Source of the DNA: Papaver somniferum
Lineage: Eukaryota; Streptophyta; Magnoliopsida; Ranunculales; Papaveraceae
Length of the DNA: 64,000 nucleotides
Assembly: GCF_003573695.1 (NCBI RefSeq)
Contig: NC_039368.1
Coordinates: 83,776,374 to 83,840,373 of the forward strand
Direction: 5' to 3'
Under the pieces are notes generated by a model that had not been told where the DNA came from, did no database searches, and saw nothing but the letters and a program-made list of their open reading frames with translations. Shown here one piece after another: positions 11,540-24,216 of this stretch. A program made the translations under genes and the position numbers. Positions within the stretch are counted from its first letter, which is position 1. Each line of letters starts with the position of its first letter.

Positions 11540-12022
11540 TGTTCACGGACATCTCCGGTATTTTTAAAGTTTCCAAGTGTGAAGGAACCAGAGATGCATT
11601 TAATGATATTTGATTGATGGCGGTAAACGCCTACATTCGTTGATCTTTTGAAAGGTGTAGGAGTTCACATAAATTTTCCACCAACGTGGCTGCCTCTTGC
11701 TCTATCGGTTTCTGATTGGTGGTGAAGCTGTTGACCTGAGAGCGACCGTAAGGGACATCATTCCCCAGCCTTGGAGTTTCCGGGACGTGTGAGTCACCTG
11801 AATCCGACGTCAAGCTAATAAGGAAGTCAAGTATGTTGTTAATCGCCTCTTTCATCAGGTCCATGTTCCTGGTGTGGATCTCCTGAACCCGTTCCAGATC
11901 GGCCAACTTGGGGTTTCCTCATCGGCTGCGCCAGTGGATGCCGTGTTGGGAGAGGAAACATCGCTATTTGTCAGAGCTTCAGCGGAACTTGGGATCATGG
12001 GTTCAGTTCTGAAACCGACCAT
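11540..12022 (-). pseudogene. Tat gag remnant, internally deleted
   Basis: An ATG at 12020-12022 opens a frame (MVGFRTEPMIPSS) that shifts by one base near 11915 and continues as ADLERVQEIHTRNMDLMKEA to a stop at 11631-11633. A short further stretch leads into the protease. The capsid and zinc-knuckle parts expected of a gypsy Gag are absent: only about 170 bp separate the stop from the protease active site. A large internal deletion is the simplest reading. Confidence 0.65.
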
Positions 12023-12091
12023 CTTCCTGAGTTGGAGTTGAAAAGTGAAATCGGAAATTGGAAATTGATATTGTAACCGAGAGATTAATCT

Positions 12092-12109
12092 CCCACTGTG
12101 GTCGCCAAT
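12092..12109 (-). other. Primer-binding site of the Tat element
   Basis: Directly inside the right LTR, the minus strand reads TTGGCGACCACAGTGGGAG. A TGG start next to the 5' LTR is the complement of a tRNA CCA end. I cannot name the tRNA safely. Confidence 0.65.
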
Positions 12110-12545
12110 TGTTTGAGGGTGAAAACGGTTTCTGCTGATTTTGGTAATTTCGTGTATGGGTGAGAAACGCGTATAAACCCTAAAAAATGTACTGCACGGG
12201 AGTACTTTAGATTCGAGAGATCAATCTGTATAAATCCGTCCTAAACCAATAAATGACCGTTCCAGACTTGCTTCGGTCACAAAGTGAAGGAGAAGGGTTG
12301 GTCTTGGGGAGGGAAGCGAAGAGTGTTAAGACCAGAATTGTTGATACTGGAAGAGTGGTTGTTTTACTACTTGTATCAGAAAGTGTAACTCTAGCAATGT
12401 GGAAAGCTAACAGGTAATTTATGAGTGTTGTATTCTCCTGACCAAAACCTATTGTTTGGTGTAAATAGGTGAGACCTATTTATACAAGTCGCAACAAAAC
12501 GTACCCTGGCCTCGTAAGAAGTGGAAAAGGTTGAGTAATGGAAGA

Positions 12546-14018
12546 TGATAAAAACATTTTTGTGTCTAATATGATCTCAATTATATATATTTTTAGTGCT
12601 CGATTTTGTACTTATTTTGGTTATTTTATGTCTTTATAGGTATTTTGGAGAAATAAGCTTTTGCGGCGAAATTGGCTCGAAAAGCGGTTTTTGTGCTCAT
12701 GGGAGAAAATTACTATACGGACTCTCACTTTGGATAAGGGGTAACCCATTTCGGGCATGTGCTAAAGGGAAACCAGAACTGGATATGGGGAGGTCATCTT
12801 CTTCAAATTCAAATGCAAAAAATGGCGGGAAAAAGTTACAACAACTCTGGCAGATTTAGGGTTGGATTATTGGACGTGTTTTAATGAGATTCAATGGCCT
12901 ATTTTCATGGGATGGACATGATATGGATATACAATGCTAATATGGGTGATTTCATGGGCTGAATTTGGCTAGAATAGCCGGAAAAAGGAAATCAAGGTTA
13001 AGTTACACACGGGTCCCTGTTTGGAGCTATTTTTGGAATTCTAGGGAGATTAAAGTGCTACAAAACTTCCCAAAGATACATATATATCTAAGGAAGAGTT
13101 TGAGATAAGTTTGGAATCCCAGAAACGCGTGAAACAATTTTTAGAAGAGATTATTGCCGTGACTGCCAAGAAACAAAAAAAGGAATTTAATTCAATTCGG
13201 GAGGTTTCTGAGTGATATAAAAGGATGGGTCAAGTCCCATAAATCAGAATCGAGGTCTGTCGAGAGTTTGGGGTCGAGAGGAGAGCTCAGGAGGAGAGAA
13301 TCGGAGATTACAGGAAGCATGTCTCTGCTGCTGCTGAAGAAGAACAAGCGTTGCAACGAAGAACAGCGTCTCAAATTCGCAACAATGCTACAGTATTCTC
13401 TCTGTAACAGCTAAACAACCACATTTATCTTCAGTTAGCCACACCTCCTGTAACAGTGAACTCTGTAACGCCAGTACGTCGTTGCATATTCACTGAATCA
13501 TATCATCTCTTCAATAAAAACAATTTTTGAGCCATGATTTATTCTTTTGAGCCTGTTTTTGATATGAGAAGCTAAACCCAAACACTGGGATGACGGAGGA
13601 AGCCCTATTTCACGCATGTGGTAATTCTAATAATTCTTTTATGACTATTTGCATTGATTTTTAATCGAGTTATGATTTTTATTGAATGGGTGTGATTTCG
13701 TTTGATGGTGTATGCTTGGTCTATGTATTTTTGATACATCATGCTTTTGATTTACAGTCATTTCTTTTCAAAAATCTATTTTTGGCAAAGAACAAGAGTC
13801 CATATTTTTATTATTTGAACTATAATTGATTGGAATTATTATTTGAGTCGCACGAATGGAATTTGGTGGAATCTTGAGTCTCAGTCTCTCTCGACATTGT
13901 GACAAACCTTTTGTATATATATTTTCTATTTTTATTTTAAGTCTAGAACCCAATCTTATCAAGTCCGAGTTGAACGAATCTTATTACCACTTTTTCTACA
14001 ACAATTAAAATCACATCA
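12546..14018 (+). mobile_element. Solo LTR related to the Athila-type family
   Basis: This 1473-bp unit starts TGATAAAAACATTTTTGTG and ends AAAATCACATCA, with GAAGA at 12541-12545 and 14019-14023. Its layout matches the LTRs at 32946-34459: the same kind of start, a GGATAAGGGGTAACC block, a GAGAGTTTGGGGTCGAGAG block, a CTGCTGCTG run and an end near CACAAGTCCGAG. No internal region is present. Confidence 0.85.
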
Positions 14019-14028
14019 GAAGAGAATG

Positions 14029-17000
14029 TGATGTGATTTGTAGATAGTGGTAAAAGTGGTTCGATTCTCAGACTTGTGAAGGATATTAATTAGACTTAAA
14101 TCCTAATATTAAAATAGAAAACTCACTAAACATTATAGCAAACTCAATCAAAGATGATATAAATACTAAAAGAAACACTGAGGCTAAGATCCACTATTTT
14201 CCAAGTTCAAAGTGATTAAACCAATACTTATATTTATGCAATTTTCTTGTTTAATTTGATTCTAAAATATTGCAACAAGTAGATTTTCAAAAGTAATAAT
14301 TGTAAATACCAAGTATGAAGCATCAAAAGTCTTAAAACTAAGCATACTCCATCAAAATAGATCACAATCACTCAAATAAAAATCATATTCAATAATAGTT
14401 CAAGGGAAATAATCATATAATTATTGCAAATAAAAAGATAAAATAGAATATACCACTTTTTGTTGGAAAAATAGCTTCTTCTATCGCCTCAGCAATGGGG
14501 TTTAGCTCCTCATATTAATCATGATCTCAAAATGTGTGTTTGTTGCTCAGAAGATGATTAAAAGAGTGAAAAGTAATAACACAGACTGTTTGCAACAGTG
14601 CATTGGTGTTGCAAAACAGCTGTTACAATGGAACTGTTACAGAAAAACTGTTGCTTTGTCGCTGATTTTAAGACCTGATGAGTGCCAAATAATGTATATA
14701 TTTATCCCTTTTTGTTGGCATTTAACTCATCTTTTGTGCAGTAATTCTACATTTTATCCCATATTCTGCATTTTCATTGTTTTCAAGAATAAATATTTTT
14801 CTTACTTAATTTTGCATTTTTAGGTAATAAATAAAGTCTGGATAACTTGCGGAGCGGAAAAGAGTTGAAGAGTAGTGAAAAGCGGGAAGAATTATGCAAG
14901 GAAGCCGCAAAGAATGGAGCGCACGTCCAAAAAGCTAGGAATGGGCTCAAGAAGGAAGAATTGTTCTTGAAGAAGATATGGGCTTGGCATACCCAAGTCC
15001 CAAAACCCTTACCCAAACCCATTTTCTATAACCAAAACCACCTCCATCTTCAGCCGTCGGATTGGATCCATCTCATCATCCGATGGTCGCTCCTTCATCG
15101 CGCATCAAAATCTGAAGCTCCTATCAAACACCATAGTGCCTAAATTCCAAGCCTTCATATTAGATTGTAGTTGAATCCAACGATCGCTTCTTTTCCTGCG
15201 CATCAATTCTCGATACTTCCGCTTAACACTTCAACACCTAACCCCATCTAGAGCCGTTAACTTCGTTGTATCAAGACATCCGACGGTAGCTACCAGCCTC
15301 TTCAGGCGGAGCCGTCCGATTCACCTACCAGCTTCGGTTCCAATGGCTCAGCTTCGCCAACATCTAACCTCGATGATCCCGCTACACACCATAGGTATCC
15401 AATACCTATACCCAAAAACCAAACAAACCCTAACCTATTTTCTATCGGGCTCCTTCTTCTTCCTCCCCTCTTCTTCACTGCAAACCCCATGACCACCACC
15501 TGCTCCGCCACCCACTCCATCTGCCACCACCACCAGCTCAATACGAGCTCTCAAATCACTCAACAACCCTATCCCACATCATTACTTCCCCTTTCACCAA
15601 CTCTAGGTCCTCCTAATCACTCAATTTCACGCCTCTCCCATGTCAGGAACCCTAGAGGTGAAATTGACAAATTAGGTGAAATAGAGTTGCAATTGGAGGC
15701 GTGGATAACATCAGGAGAAGAAATAGAAGATTGGGTCGATGCACTTGAGAGTTTTCAGAGATTAGGTAAACCTAATTTCAATCTTTATGAAACCCTAATT
15801 TTATGTTTTTTGGAAAAACTTGTGCATGTATAAATAGATGCTTTGGGATGTTGTAATGGGTATGCCTGGATTAGCCAGAGCACCACCAAGAGGACTGGAC
15901 TAGCCAGTTCCTCAATTGTTCATGTTCTGTTTATGTTCAATTTTCAAATTCAAGTTTCAATTATCTTGTATGATGTATGTGTATGTAATATGTTGAGCAT
16001 GAGCTAAATTGCTGCAGCTAAGGCTCAGATGAAACCTTTGTGCATTGTTGGATGATGAATTGCTAGGTTAGAGCCTTAATGCTTGTTTTTCTTGTGCAAT
16101 GGGAGAGATTAGTGCTCATCTGTGTGCTTTTGATTGATTGTACTGTCAAAAGACAGTCAATGCTAGGAGCACATTAGTTGAGCAAGCTGATTTTCTTTCC
16201 ATTCCAATTGTATGCTTAGGGTCTTAATTTCAACCTAGAACTACATTGTTTGGCTAGGACACCAAGGTGGATTCTAAGCCATTAGCTTAGCCACAATTCC
16301 TTTCTTCAGTCACTTACAATTTTCAGTCTTGCTTTGCTTCAAATTCAGTTTATATTTCTTAGCTGTGTTGCTCGCCTATTGTCTTGCAATTTGTAGTCTC
16401 TGTGCACTGAAAACAGTGCACAAAATCTCCCTCTGCCCTTGGCTTCCAAGCCTTGGTTCTTAGCTGTTTTCTTTGCTGCTTTGCTTTACCTTGCTGCTTT
16501 GGTTCTTTACTTCTGCCACCTTGTATGCCATATTACTTTGTCTTGCTCACTGTCTCCATTGTTAGCTTAGGTTTCTCTTATAGTGCTCCCACTCCCTGTG
16601 GACTTTCCCCTGCTTTCCTTCTATTCTATAAACTTGGCCTTGTATACTTGCAAGTTCTGTGTGTTTTCCATTGGCACACCAAGACCCTATAATAAGACTT
16701 CCCTGAACAGCTTAATGTTCTTCAGCTGTTAAACAACGACACTGTTCTGCGACTGTTTACCGAGCGTCAATGTTCTTCGCGTTCTTCTTCTTCAGCAGCA
16801 GCAGCAGCAGAAACAGAGTTTGGTAAAGCTCTGATTTCTTCTTCTCTGGCTCTCCTTAGGTTCCCAAACTCTCGACACCTCTTCTATATGACCCAAGACA
16901 TCTATTTATATCAAAAATACCGATTAAGTCTCCCCCAAATCTTCCAAAATCTCTTTCCTTCTCTTCACGGCCAAGTTGCGGAAATTTCTTGTTTTAGGAT

Positions 17001-17592
17001 TTCTACACGTTTCTGAGCTTTCCTTTTTATCTAAACTCTTCCTTAGATAGATACAAATCTTTGGGAAGGTTTAACGTTTTAATCTCTCTAAAATTCCCTA
17101 AAACAGGTCACACACGTGACTTTCCATATTTTCTGTTGTGAGAAAAATCCGTCGATTGCCCAGTCTAATCGATTTAAACACCCATATCAGATTCCTAGAC
17201 CCATAAGGAGTCTATCCTATGAAAATCAGAGGTTTAATCGACCTCAAACTCCTCCAAATCACGATTGCCAAAACTGTTCTTTAACTGCACTTTTTCCCGC
17301 CAAAACCTGGTTTTTGAATGTTGAAGATGGTTGCCCCTTATCCAGAGTAGGGGTGCGATTAGCAACTGCCTGGAAATGGGATGCCCCTTAGTAATTAGGT
17401 TACCCCTTATCCAAAGTGAGAGTCCGAATAGCAAATGTCCTCCGGGTGCTTTCCGACAACTTTTCGAGCCAATTTTTTCCAAAAATGTTTATTAGCCAAA
17501 AATACCTACAAATATAAAAACAATATAAGTACAAAAATGAGCCCTAACAATATATAGAATCGAGACAAATCGGACACAAAATGTGTCTATCA
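14029..17592 (-). repeat. 3' LTR of the Athila-type element, split by a solo LTR
   Basis: The LTR runs from TGATGTGATTTGTAG to ATGTGTCTATCA. Removing the insertion at 14676-16681 and one AGACC leaves about 1553 bp, close to the 1563 bp of the right copy. The right LTR around 25946-25965 shows the empty site (TTTTAAGACCCTATAATAAG). Confidence 0.92.
14676..16681 (+). mobile_element. Solo LTR inside the Athila-type 3' LTR
   Basis: The unit starts TGATGAGTGCC and ends ATTGGCACACCA, with AGACC at 14671-14675 and 16682-16686. The uninterrupted right LTR proves both borders to the base. It is 2006 bp and related to the solo LTR at 7715-9622 in its first part (TTTTCAAGAATAAAT, GGCTTGGCATACCCAAG) but diverged in the second half. 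Short open frames inside are not supported as genes. Confidence 0.9.
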
Positions 17593-18791
17593 AATACCCC
17601 CAAACCTATTATTTGCTAGTCCTCGAGCAAAAAAAATAGAAATAAAATCCTAACTCACTGTCGCAGGCATCGTCGATTGCATTTAGCGTATGCAATAAGC
17701 CTTTAAACCCTAGGTGTCCCTAGTGGCGGAGTGTTGTCTCCGGAGGGCTTACCAGAGGTATACCCACAAAACCTTTATACTCCAGACCCTAGCTATCTAC
17801 ACAGAACCTTGGAAGGCACTAAAGAATCTCCTTGGTTGGCATACTTATTGACTACAGGAGGAAGTACCCTGATGCGAAATTCCAATTGTTGTACACGAGT
17901 TTGCACTCAAGCATACTAAAATTCATATGAAGTGACAGAGCTCTACTCAGATAGTCGCACTATGGACATCAATATCCGGAGTCAAAACTAATCACATGGA
18001 TAGATCAAGAAGATGGATATAGAAAAACATAGATGGTTTTGATGTTTACTAGGTGAACGGTGTTTCTCATATCTGTCTGAAGGCCTCCGCCAAAATGAAC
18101 CTATCCTAATGGACTGAGATACGGTCTGACTAATATCAACACACTGGCATATACAAGGGAACCAGTGATTGATAATCCTAACTCTAGGTCAACACAACTG
18201 GCATATACAAGGGTTCCAGTGGTCGACTTTATTGAATTTATTCCAGTTGGTCTGATGGTCTGGTTTTTTTTTTTTTGTATCTCAATCACTCTAATTCACC
18301 CTAGCATTGGTAACAACTTGAATCGTGAGCCCCACCTAATCACTTAGAGAAACATAGTTTAAAAAAAAACAAAATAAAACAGAAGTGAAAAGGACTCAAC
18401 GAGATATGGTGAAACTATCATGTTATTTCTAACACCTGAGCTCTGTGCTTTTATGAATAGACTCTTTAGATGTTGCCATCTAGTCAGATTGGTTCCTCAA
18501 CTCCTACAACCAAAATGCTTCCATCCACTTAGATTGGTTAGTGCCATCCTTAATAGGGATAAATTTCTAGGCTCTGGAGTTTATTTATTGCAACGAAAAG
18601 GTAACAAAAAGTTCTACCCCCCCCAAACTTAAATCTAACATTGTCCTCAATGTTTCTAATCAAAGAACAGTACCAAAAATATAAGTAACATGAGGAAATA
18701 GTAAAGAGAGAAGTCGGAAAGATAGTACCTGGGTGAAGTGTAACCAAAAACCTACAAAAATATTATACAACATACAAAATCGCCTCGATGG
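17593..18791 (-). other. 3' untranslated region and polypurine tract of the Athila-type element
   Basis: The minus strand just before the LTR reads GGTTTGGGGGTATT, the polypurine tract. The rest is non-coding and corresponds in order to 37360-38439 of the non-autonomous element. It includes two copies of a hairpin-like motif (18142-18167 and about 18195-18222) with CACTGG and CCAGTG arms around GGCATATACAAGGG. A second purine run (AAGTTTGGGGGGGG, minus strand, near 18620) resembles an internal polypurine tract. Confidence 0.75.
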
Positions 18792-19253
18792 TCAATCAAG
18801 GTAAACAGGGTCCTCCAGAGGGACCTCCTCAACATCACCTGTAGGAAAAGGCTCTAAAAAGGGCTTCAATCGCTGACCGTTAACCTTCGAAGAACTACTA
18901 CCATCTGGTGTCTCAATCTCAACAGCGCCATGAGGAAAAACAGTACGGACCACAAAAGGACCGGTCCACCGAGAGCGCAACTTCCCGGGGAATAGATGCA
19001 AACGAGTGTCATACAGAAGAACTTTTTGACCTGGAGAAAATGACTTTCGTAAAATATTCCTATCATGCACAAGTTTCATTTTGTTCTTATACTCCTTAGC
19101 ACTATCGTATGCATCTCTACGAATCTCGTCCAACTCATTGAGCTGGAGCTTTCTTTGAGCTCCTGCCTTGTCAAGTGAAAAGTTTAAGTTCTTAATAGCC
19201 CAATAGGCTCGATGCTCTAACTCAACAGGCAGGTGACATGCCTTGCCAAACAT
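18792..19253 (-). pseudogene. Integrase C-terminus of the Athila-type element (shifted frame)
   Basis: This 153-codon frame overlaps the end of the main pol frame and continues it after a frameshift near 19250. It has [19 protein letters not shown], the usual post-core region of this lineage, then [18 protein letters not shown] and [20 protein letters not shown], the C-terminal DNA-binding part, ending in a natural stop. In an intact element it would be fused to the integrase core. Confidence 0.88.
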
Positions 19254-22200
19254 AAACGATAAGGTGACATTCCAAGTGGTCTTAAACGCAGTACGGTAAG
19301 CCCATAAGGCATCAGTAAGCCTCGACGACCAGTCTTTCCTATTTGGATTAACTGTTTCTCTAGAATACGTTTAATTTCCCTATTGGAAACCTCTACCTGA
19401 CCACTAGTCTGAGGGTGATATGGGGTTGCTACTTTATGGGTAATACCGTATTGTTTCATTAAAAGAGAAAACGGTCTATTACAAAAGTGTGAACCTCCAT
19501 CACTAATTATAGCTCGCGGCGTACCAAAACGTGTAAGTATATTCTCTTTCAAAAACTGGACTACGACCCTGTGGTCATTCGTTCTACACGGAACCGCCTC
19601 AACCCACTTAGACACATAGTCTACAGCGACAAGTATGTAAAGATAACCAAACGAAATAGGAAATGGACCCATAAAATCAATGCCCCACACATCAAAGACC
19701 TCAATCACTAAAATAGGGTTCAAAGGCATCATATTTCTACGGGAAATGGTTCCTAACTTCTGGCAACGCTCACAAGAAACACAATGACTATGGGAATCTT
19801 TAAACAACGAAGGCCAGTAAAATCCACACTGCAAAATCTTAGCAGCAGTCTTCTTAGCACTAAAATGACCCCCACATGCATGTTCATGACAAAAGGAGAT
19901 AATACTAGACTGGTCACTCTCAGATACACATCTCCTAATAATCTGGTCCGGACAATACTTAAACAGATAAGGATCGTCCCAAAAGAAATGCTTAACCTCG
20001 GCTAAAAACCTAGAACGATCTTGCTTACCCCAATGTTGAGGGGTTCGACCAGTAACAAGATAATTCACTATATTTGCATACCAAGGTGATTGGGAAACAG
20101 AGAACAATTGTTCATCAGGAAAGCTATCCCTTATAGGAAGGGAATCACTAGGGGAACTAACAACTAGCCTAGACAAGTGATCTGCTACTACATTTTCTGC
20201 ACCCTTTTTGTCTCTAATGTCTGGGGAAAATTCCTGTAACAATAGGATCCATCTAATCAATCTAGGTTTGGTATCCTTCTTAGATAAAAGGTATTTCAAA
20301 GCAGCATGATCTGTATAGATTATGATCTTAGAACCTAATAGGTAGGACCTAAACTTATCCAAGGCAAACACGATGGCTAAAAGTTCCTTCTCGGTAGTTG
20401 TGTAGTTCATTTGGGCATCATTCAGAGTTTTGCTAGCATAATAAATCACATGAAGTAATTTGTTTTCTCGTTGTCCTAAAACGACGCCTATAGCATAATC
20501 TGAAGAATCACACATAATCTCAAAGGGTAGGTTCCAGTTAGGTGCCTGGACTATCGGGGCAGTAGTGAGTAAAGTTTTAAGCTTCTCAAAAGCCTCTAAA
20601 CAAGCATCATCAAAGACAAACTTAACATCTTTTGCAAGCAAATTGCAAAGAGGTCTAGAAATCAAGCTAAAATCCTTAATGAATCGACGGTAAAAACCTG
20701 CATGCCCTAGGAATGACCTAATATCTTTTACGGTTTTTGGGACCTGTAAAGTCTTAATAAGGTCAACTTTGGCTTTGTCTACCTCTATACCCTTTGAAGA
20801 GACGATGTGCCCTAATACAATTCCTGATTTAACCATGAAATGGCATTTTTCCCAATTAAGCACTAAATTTTTTTCCTTACACCTAGTCAACACTAATGTC
20901 AAATGATGCAAGCACTCATCGAAAGATGAACCAAACACTGAAAAATCATCCATAAAGACCTCTAAGAACCGTTCTACCATATCAGAAAATATGCTCATCA
21001 TACAACGCTGAAAAGTTGCAGGGGCATTACATAGCCCGAAAGGCATGCGTCTATACGCAAAGGTACCAAAGGGACAGGTAAAAGTGGTTTTCTCTTGGTC
21101 TTCTGGGGCAATAACGATCTGATTATAACCGGAGTAGCCATCTAAGAAGCAATAGTGACTATGTCCAGCTAATCGCTCTAGCATTTGGTCGATAAAAGGA
21201 AGGGGAAAGTGATCCTTCCTTGTGACCTTGTTCAATTTCCTATAGTCAATACACACACGCCATCCCGTGGTCACTCGGGTTGGGATTAATTCATTATTAT
21301 CATTCTGGACTACAGTGATACCTGATTTCTTGGGGACAACCTGAACAGGGCTGACCCACTTACTGTCTGAAATTGGGTAAATAATACCCGCATCTAACAA
21401 CTTAAGCACCTCTTTTCGAACTACCTCTTTCATGTTAGGGTTCAGTCGACGTTGCATCTCCCTAGAAGGTTTGGAGTCTTCCTCTAAATGAATCTGATGC
21501 ATACACACAGTAGGACTTATACCCTTAATGTCTGCTATAGTCCACCCTAAAGCTTCCTTATTGTCTTGAAGTACATTTACTAGCCTACTTTCCTGATCAC
21601 TATCCAAATTGGAAGCTACAATCACAGGTAAAGTCTCAGATGGGCCTAAAAACACATACTTTAGAGTATCGGGTAGTGGTTTAAGGTCCAACTTTGGGGG
21701 CTCTTCTAAAGAAGGAATTAGGGTAGTCTCAGAAACTGGTAACGGTTCGAACCTAGCTTTCCATCTATCAGTGTCTAACACAGGGGTAGAATCTAATAGA
21801 GCATTCACCTGTTCAATAGTGCTATCGTCGTCAAAATCTAAACCAAAATGGGATAGACAACTTTCTAATGGGTCTTCAGACAAGATGTTTGGTAATGACT
21901 CCTGAACTAAGGCTTCTATCATGTTCACCTCCTCAACACATGTGTCATCTAGCTCATGAGGTTGCTTACTGACATTAAAAATGTTCATCTCCATAGTCAT
22001 ATTACCAAAAGATAAACTCATCACACCATTTCGACAGTTAATGATCGCATTAGACGTAGCTAAAAATGGGCGACCTAAAATCACAGGTATCTGGTTCTCT
22101 GGGTCAGGGACAGGTTGGGTATCTAGGACCACGAAATCCACTGGATAAATAAACTTGTCGACCTCAATAAGAACATCCTCGATAACACCTCGAGGGATTT

Positions 22201-23533
22201 TAACAGACCTATCAGCTAACTGCAGTGTCATCTGAGTAGGTTTCATTTCACCAAGTCCTAGCTGTAAGTATACATGGAATGGCAGTAAGTTCACACTGGC
22301 TCCTAAGTCAAGTAAAGCTTTTTCTACCCGGAAGTTACCTATTGTGCAAGCAATGGTAGGAGAACCTGGGTCTTTGTACTTTGGAGTTGTGGTGTTCTGA
22401 ATGATTGAACTTACGTGACTAGCTAAAAAGGCTTTCTTATGGACGCTAAGTTTTCGCTTTCGCGTACACATATCCTTAAGGAACTTGGCATAAGCAGGAA
22501 TTTGCCTAATTGCATCTAATAAGGGAAGGTTTATGGTAACTTGCTTAAAAACCTCCACTATGTCATTAAAGTTCGATTCCTTCTTTGTTGGTACTAATAG
22601 CTGAGGAAATGGGGCTCTAGGCCTAAAATCAGACCTTTCAGGAACCGAATTCACATCAGAAACTTTATCAGTCTCTTCAGCTACTGGTCCTGAGAGGTGA
22701 GATCCTGAGGGGTGAACTACAGTATGTTCACTATCGGGCATGGTTACCTTATTGTCTACAACTCTACCACTTCTAAGGGTTCTAACAGCATTCAATTGAT
22801 TCGATGGTTTTGCACCTAATTCATGAACTCCTCTAGGGTTGGGTTGTGTTTGACTAGGAAACTTACCTTTTTCTCTCAAAGAATCACTTATCAGACCAAC
22901 CTGGGTTTTTAACTCGGAAATAGCCTGACTATTTTCTTGTCCTATCCTGTTACTAGCTTGTAGACTCTGTTCTACGGATAACTGGAATTTTGCAGTTTGC
23001 TGAGTTAACAAGGCGAGAGATTCCTCTAAACTTAGGATTTTCTTATCTGACTGATTCTGAAACTGAGCTAGTCCTGAAGGATTCTTAGTATAGCCAAAAC
23101 CTGGGGGAGCATTAGAATTACTAAACTGACCTTGACTTTGGCCCTTAGACCACGAAAGGTTCGGATGGTTTCTCCAACCAGGATTATAGGTTTCTGAATA
23201 TGGGTCAATCTTTTGACGGTTATCAAATCTAGTGTTATTATAAAGAGCATTGGCCTGCTCTTCAATATTCTGGCCTTCCCAAAAAGGCTCCACTCTACCA
23301 CTAGTCTGGCCCACTTCTAAGGCTTCTAACCTTTTTGCTATAGCAGCAATTTTGGCATCTGATTCATAGCCTCCTTCTACCCTATTAACGTTTCCTCTAC
23401 TTAAAAGAATTGTTTTCTGGGGTGCCCTACTATTTTCCCATTGCTGGGTTTTTTCGGCGATTTCATTAAAAAATTCCATCGCCGCATCAACAGTTTGGTT
23501 TTCAAATCCACCAGTGCATAGAGACTCAACCAT
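19217..23533 (-). CDS. Athila-type Gag-Pol: Gag end, protease, RT, RNase H, integrase core
   Basis: A continuous 1438-codon frame. Residues 1 to about 370 are the end of Gag (asparagine/glutamine-rich, no clear zinc knuckle). Protease is near 400-500, with [12 protein letters not shown] at about 408 and [11 protein letters not shown] is about 690-930, with [26 protein letters not shown] and the active-site FMDDFSVFG near 861. RNase H is near 1009-1120 ([35 protein letters not shown]). Integrase starts with an H-H-C-C finger (HEHACGGH...CVSCERC, near 1214), then the D,D-35-E core with [16 protein letters not shown] and GQVEVSN near 1284, 1344 and 1378. The upstream Gag and the integrase C-terminus lie in other frames, so the polyprotein as a whole is broken. 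The N-terminal methionine is not the true start. Confidence 0.9.
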   Translation of the reverse strand: MVESLCTGGFENQTVDAAMEFFNEIAEKTQQWENSRAPQKTILLSRGNVNRVEGGYESDAKIAAIAKRLEALEVGQTSGRVEPFWEGQNIEEQANALYNNTRFDNRQKIDPYSETYNPGWRNHPNLSWSKGQSQGQFSNSNAPPGFGYTKNPSGLAQFQNQSDKKILSLEESLALLTQQTAKFQLSVEQSLQASNRIGQENSQAISELKTQVGLISDSLREKGKFPSQTQPNPRGVHELGAKPSNQLNAVRTLRSGRVVDNKVTMPDSEHTVVHPSGSHLSGPVAEETDKVSDVNSVPERSDFRPRAPFPQLLVPTKKESNFNDIVEVFKQVTINLPLLDAIRQIPAYAKFLKDMCTRKRKLSVHKKAFLASHVSSIIQNTTTPKYKDPGSPTIACTIGNFRVEKALLDLGASVNLLPFHVYLQLGLGEMKPTQMTLQLADRSVKIPRGVIEDVLIEVDKFIYPVDFVVLDTQPVPDPENQIPVILGRPFLATSNAIINCRNGVMSLSFGNMTMEMNIFNVSKQPHELDDTCVEEVNMIEALVQESLPNILSEDPLESCLSHFGLDFDDDSTIEQVNALLDSTPVLDTDRWKARFEPLPVSETTLIPSLEEPPKLDLKPLPDTLKYVFLGPSETLPVIVASNLDSDQESRLVNVLQDNKEALGWTIADIKGISPTVCMHQIHLEEDSKPSREMQRRLNPNMKEVVRKEVLKLLDAGIIYPISDSKWVSPVQVVPKKSGITVVQNDNNELIPTRVTTGWRVCIDYRKLNKVTRKDHFPLPFIDQMLERLAGHSHYCFLDGYSGYNQIVIAPEDQEKTTFTCPFGTFAYRRMPFGLCNAPATFQRCMMSIFSDMVERFLEVFMDDFSVFGSSFDECLHHLTLVLTRCKEKNLVLNWEKCHFMVKSGIVLGHIVSSKGIEVDKAKVDLIKTLQVPKTVKDIRSFLGHAGFYRRFIKDFSLISRPLCNLLAKDVKFVFDDACLEAFEKLKTLLTTAPIVQAPNWNLPFEIMCDSSDYAIGVVLGQRENKLLHVIYYASKTLNDAQMNYTTTEKELLAIVFALDKFRSYLLGSKIIIYTDHAALKYLLSKKDTKPRLIRWILLLQEFSPDIRDKKGAENVVADHLSRLVVSSPSDSLPIRDSFPDEQLFSVSQSPWYANIVNYLVTGRTPQHWGKQDRSRFLAEVKHFFWDDPYLFKYCPDQIIRRCVSESDQSSIISFCHEHACGGHFSAKKTAAKILQCGFYWPSLFKDSHSHCVSCERCQKLGTISRRNMMPLNPILVIEVFDVWGIDFMGPFPISFGYLYILVAVDYVSKWVEAVPCRTNDHRVVVQFLKENILTRFGTPRAIISDGGSHFCNRPFSLLMKQYGITHKVATPYHPQTSGQVEVSNREIKRILEKQLIQIGKTGRRGLLMPYGLTVLRLRPLGMSPYRLCLARHVTCLLS

Positions 23534-24216
23534 GGTCGTTGTGGAATAATCTAAACCCTCATAAAGGATCTGAACTAGCCTAACCTTTTCTAAACCATGA
23601 TGAGGACACTGGGATATAAATCATTGAACCTTTCCAAATACCTATATAAAGATTCTCCCTCTTGTTGTGAAAATGTGCATATTTGCGTCCTAATAGACGA
23701 TGTTTTGTGCCTAGGGAAAACTTATTGAAAAAGGCAGATGTAAGTTGTTCATATGTCTCAATTGACTCGGAGTCCAAACTATACAGCCACGACTTGGCCT
23801 TATCTTTCAGGGAAAATGGGAATAACCTAAGTTTCAAAGCATCATCATCTAAGCCTCTAATTCTTAGAGTACTACAAATTTCCTCAAAATCCCTAACATG
23901 GTAATAAGGGTTTTCATTTTCTTTCCCTAAAAAGATTGGGAGCATCTGTAAGGTCCCAGGTTTCAGTTCATAGGGTGCCTCCGTTTCAGCTAACTTAACA
24001 CGAAGGACGGGTAGTCCTAGTTGGATTCAACAAAGCTTTCAAAGTTGCCATTTCTGGCGCTATCGGAGCAACAGGGATTCTCTCCTCAGTCAAAGAACGT
24101 TCAAAAACAGACTCTTCAAAAGCCGGACTTTCTAGATTAAGGTAATCGAGACGCTTCGAACTACTAGGTTTCTCTTTAACAAATCTACCTAGTGCGTCTC
24201 TTTTACGTTCAGGCAT
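23534..24216 (-). pseudogene. Gag N-terminal half of the Athila-type element
   Basis: The likely start is ATG at 24216 (MPERKRDALGRFVKEKP), which follows a leader shared with the element at 32946-39966. The frame (23995-24300) shifts near 24000 and continues at 23580-23945 with NENPYYHVRDFEEIC, KLRLFPFSLKDKAKSWLYSL and FFNKFSLG. These are typical of plant gypsy Gag (retrotransposon gag domain). A further shift near 23600 leads into the main pol frame. Gag forms the virus-like particle. Confidence 0.85.
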
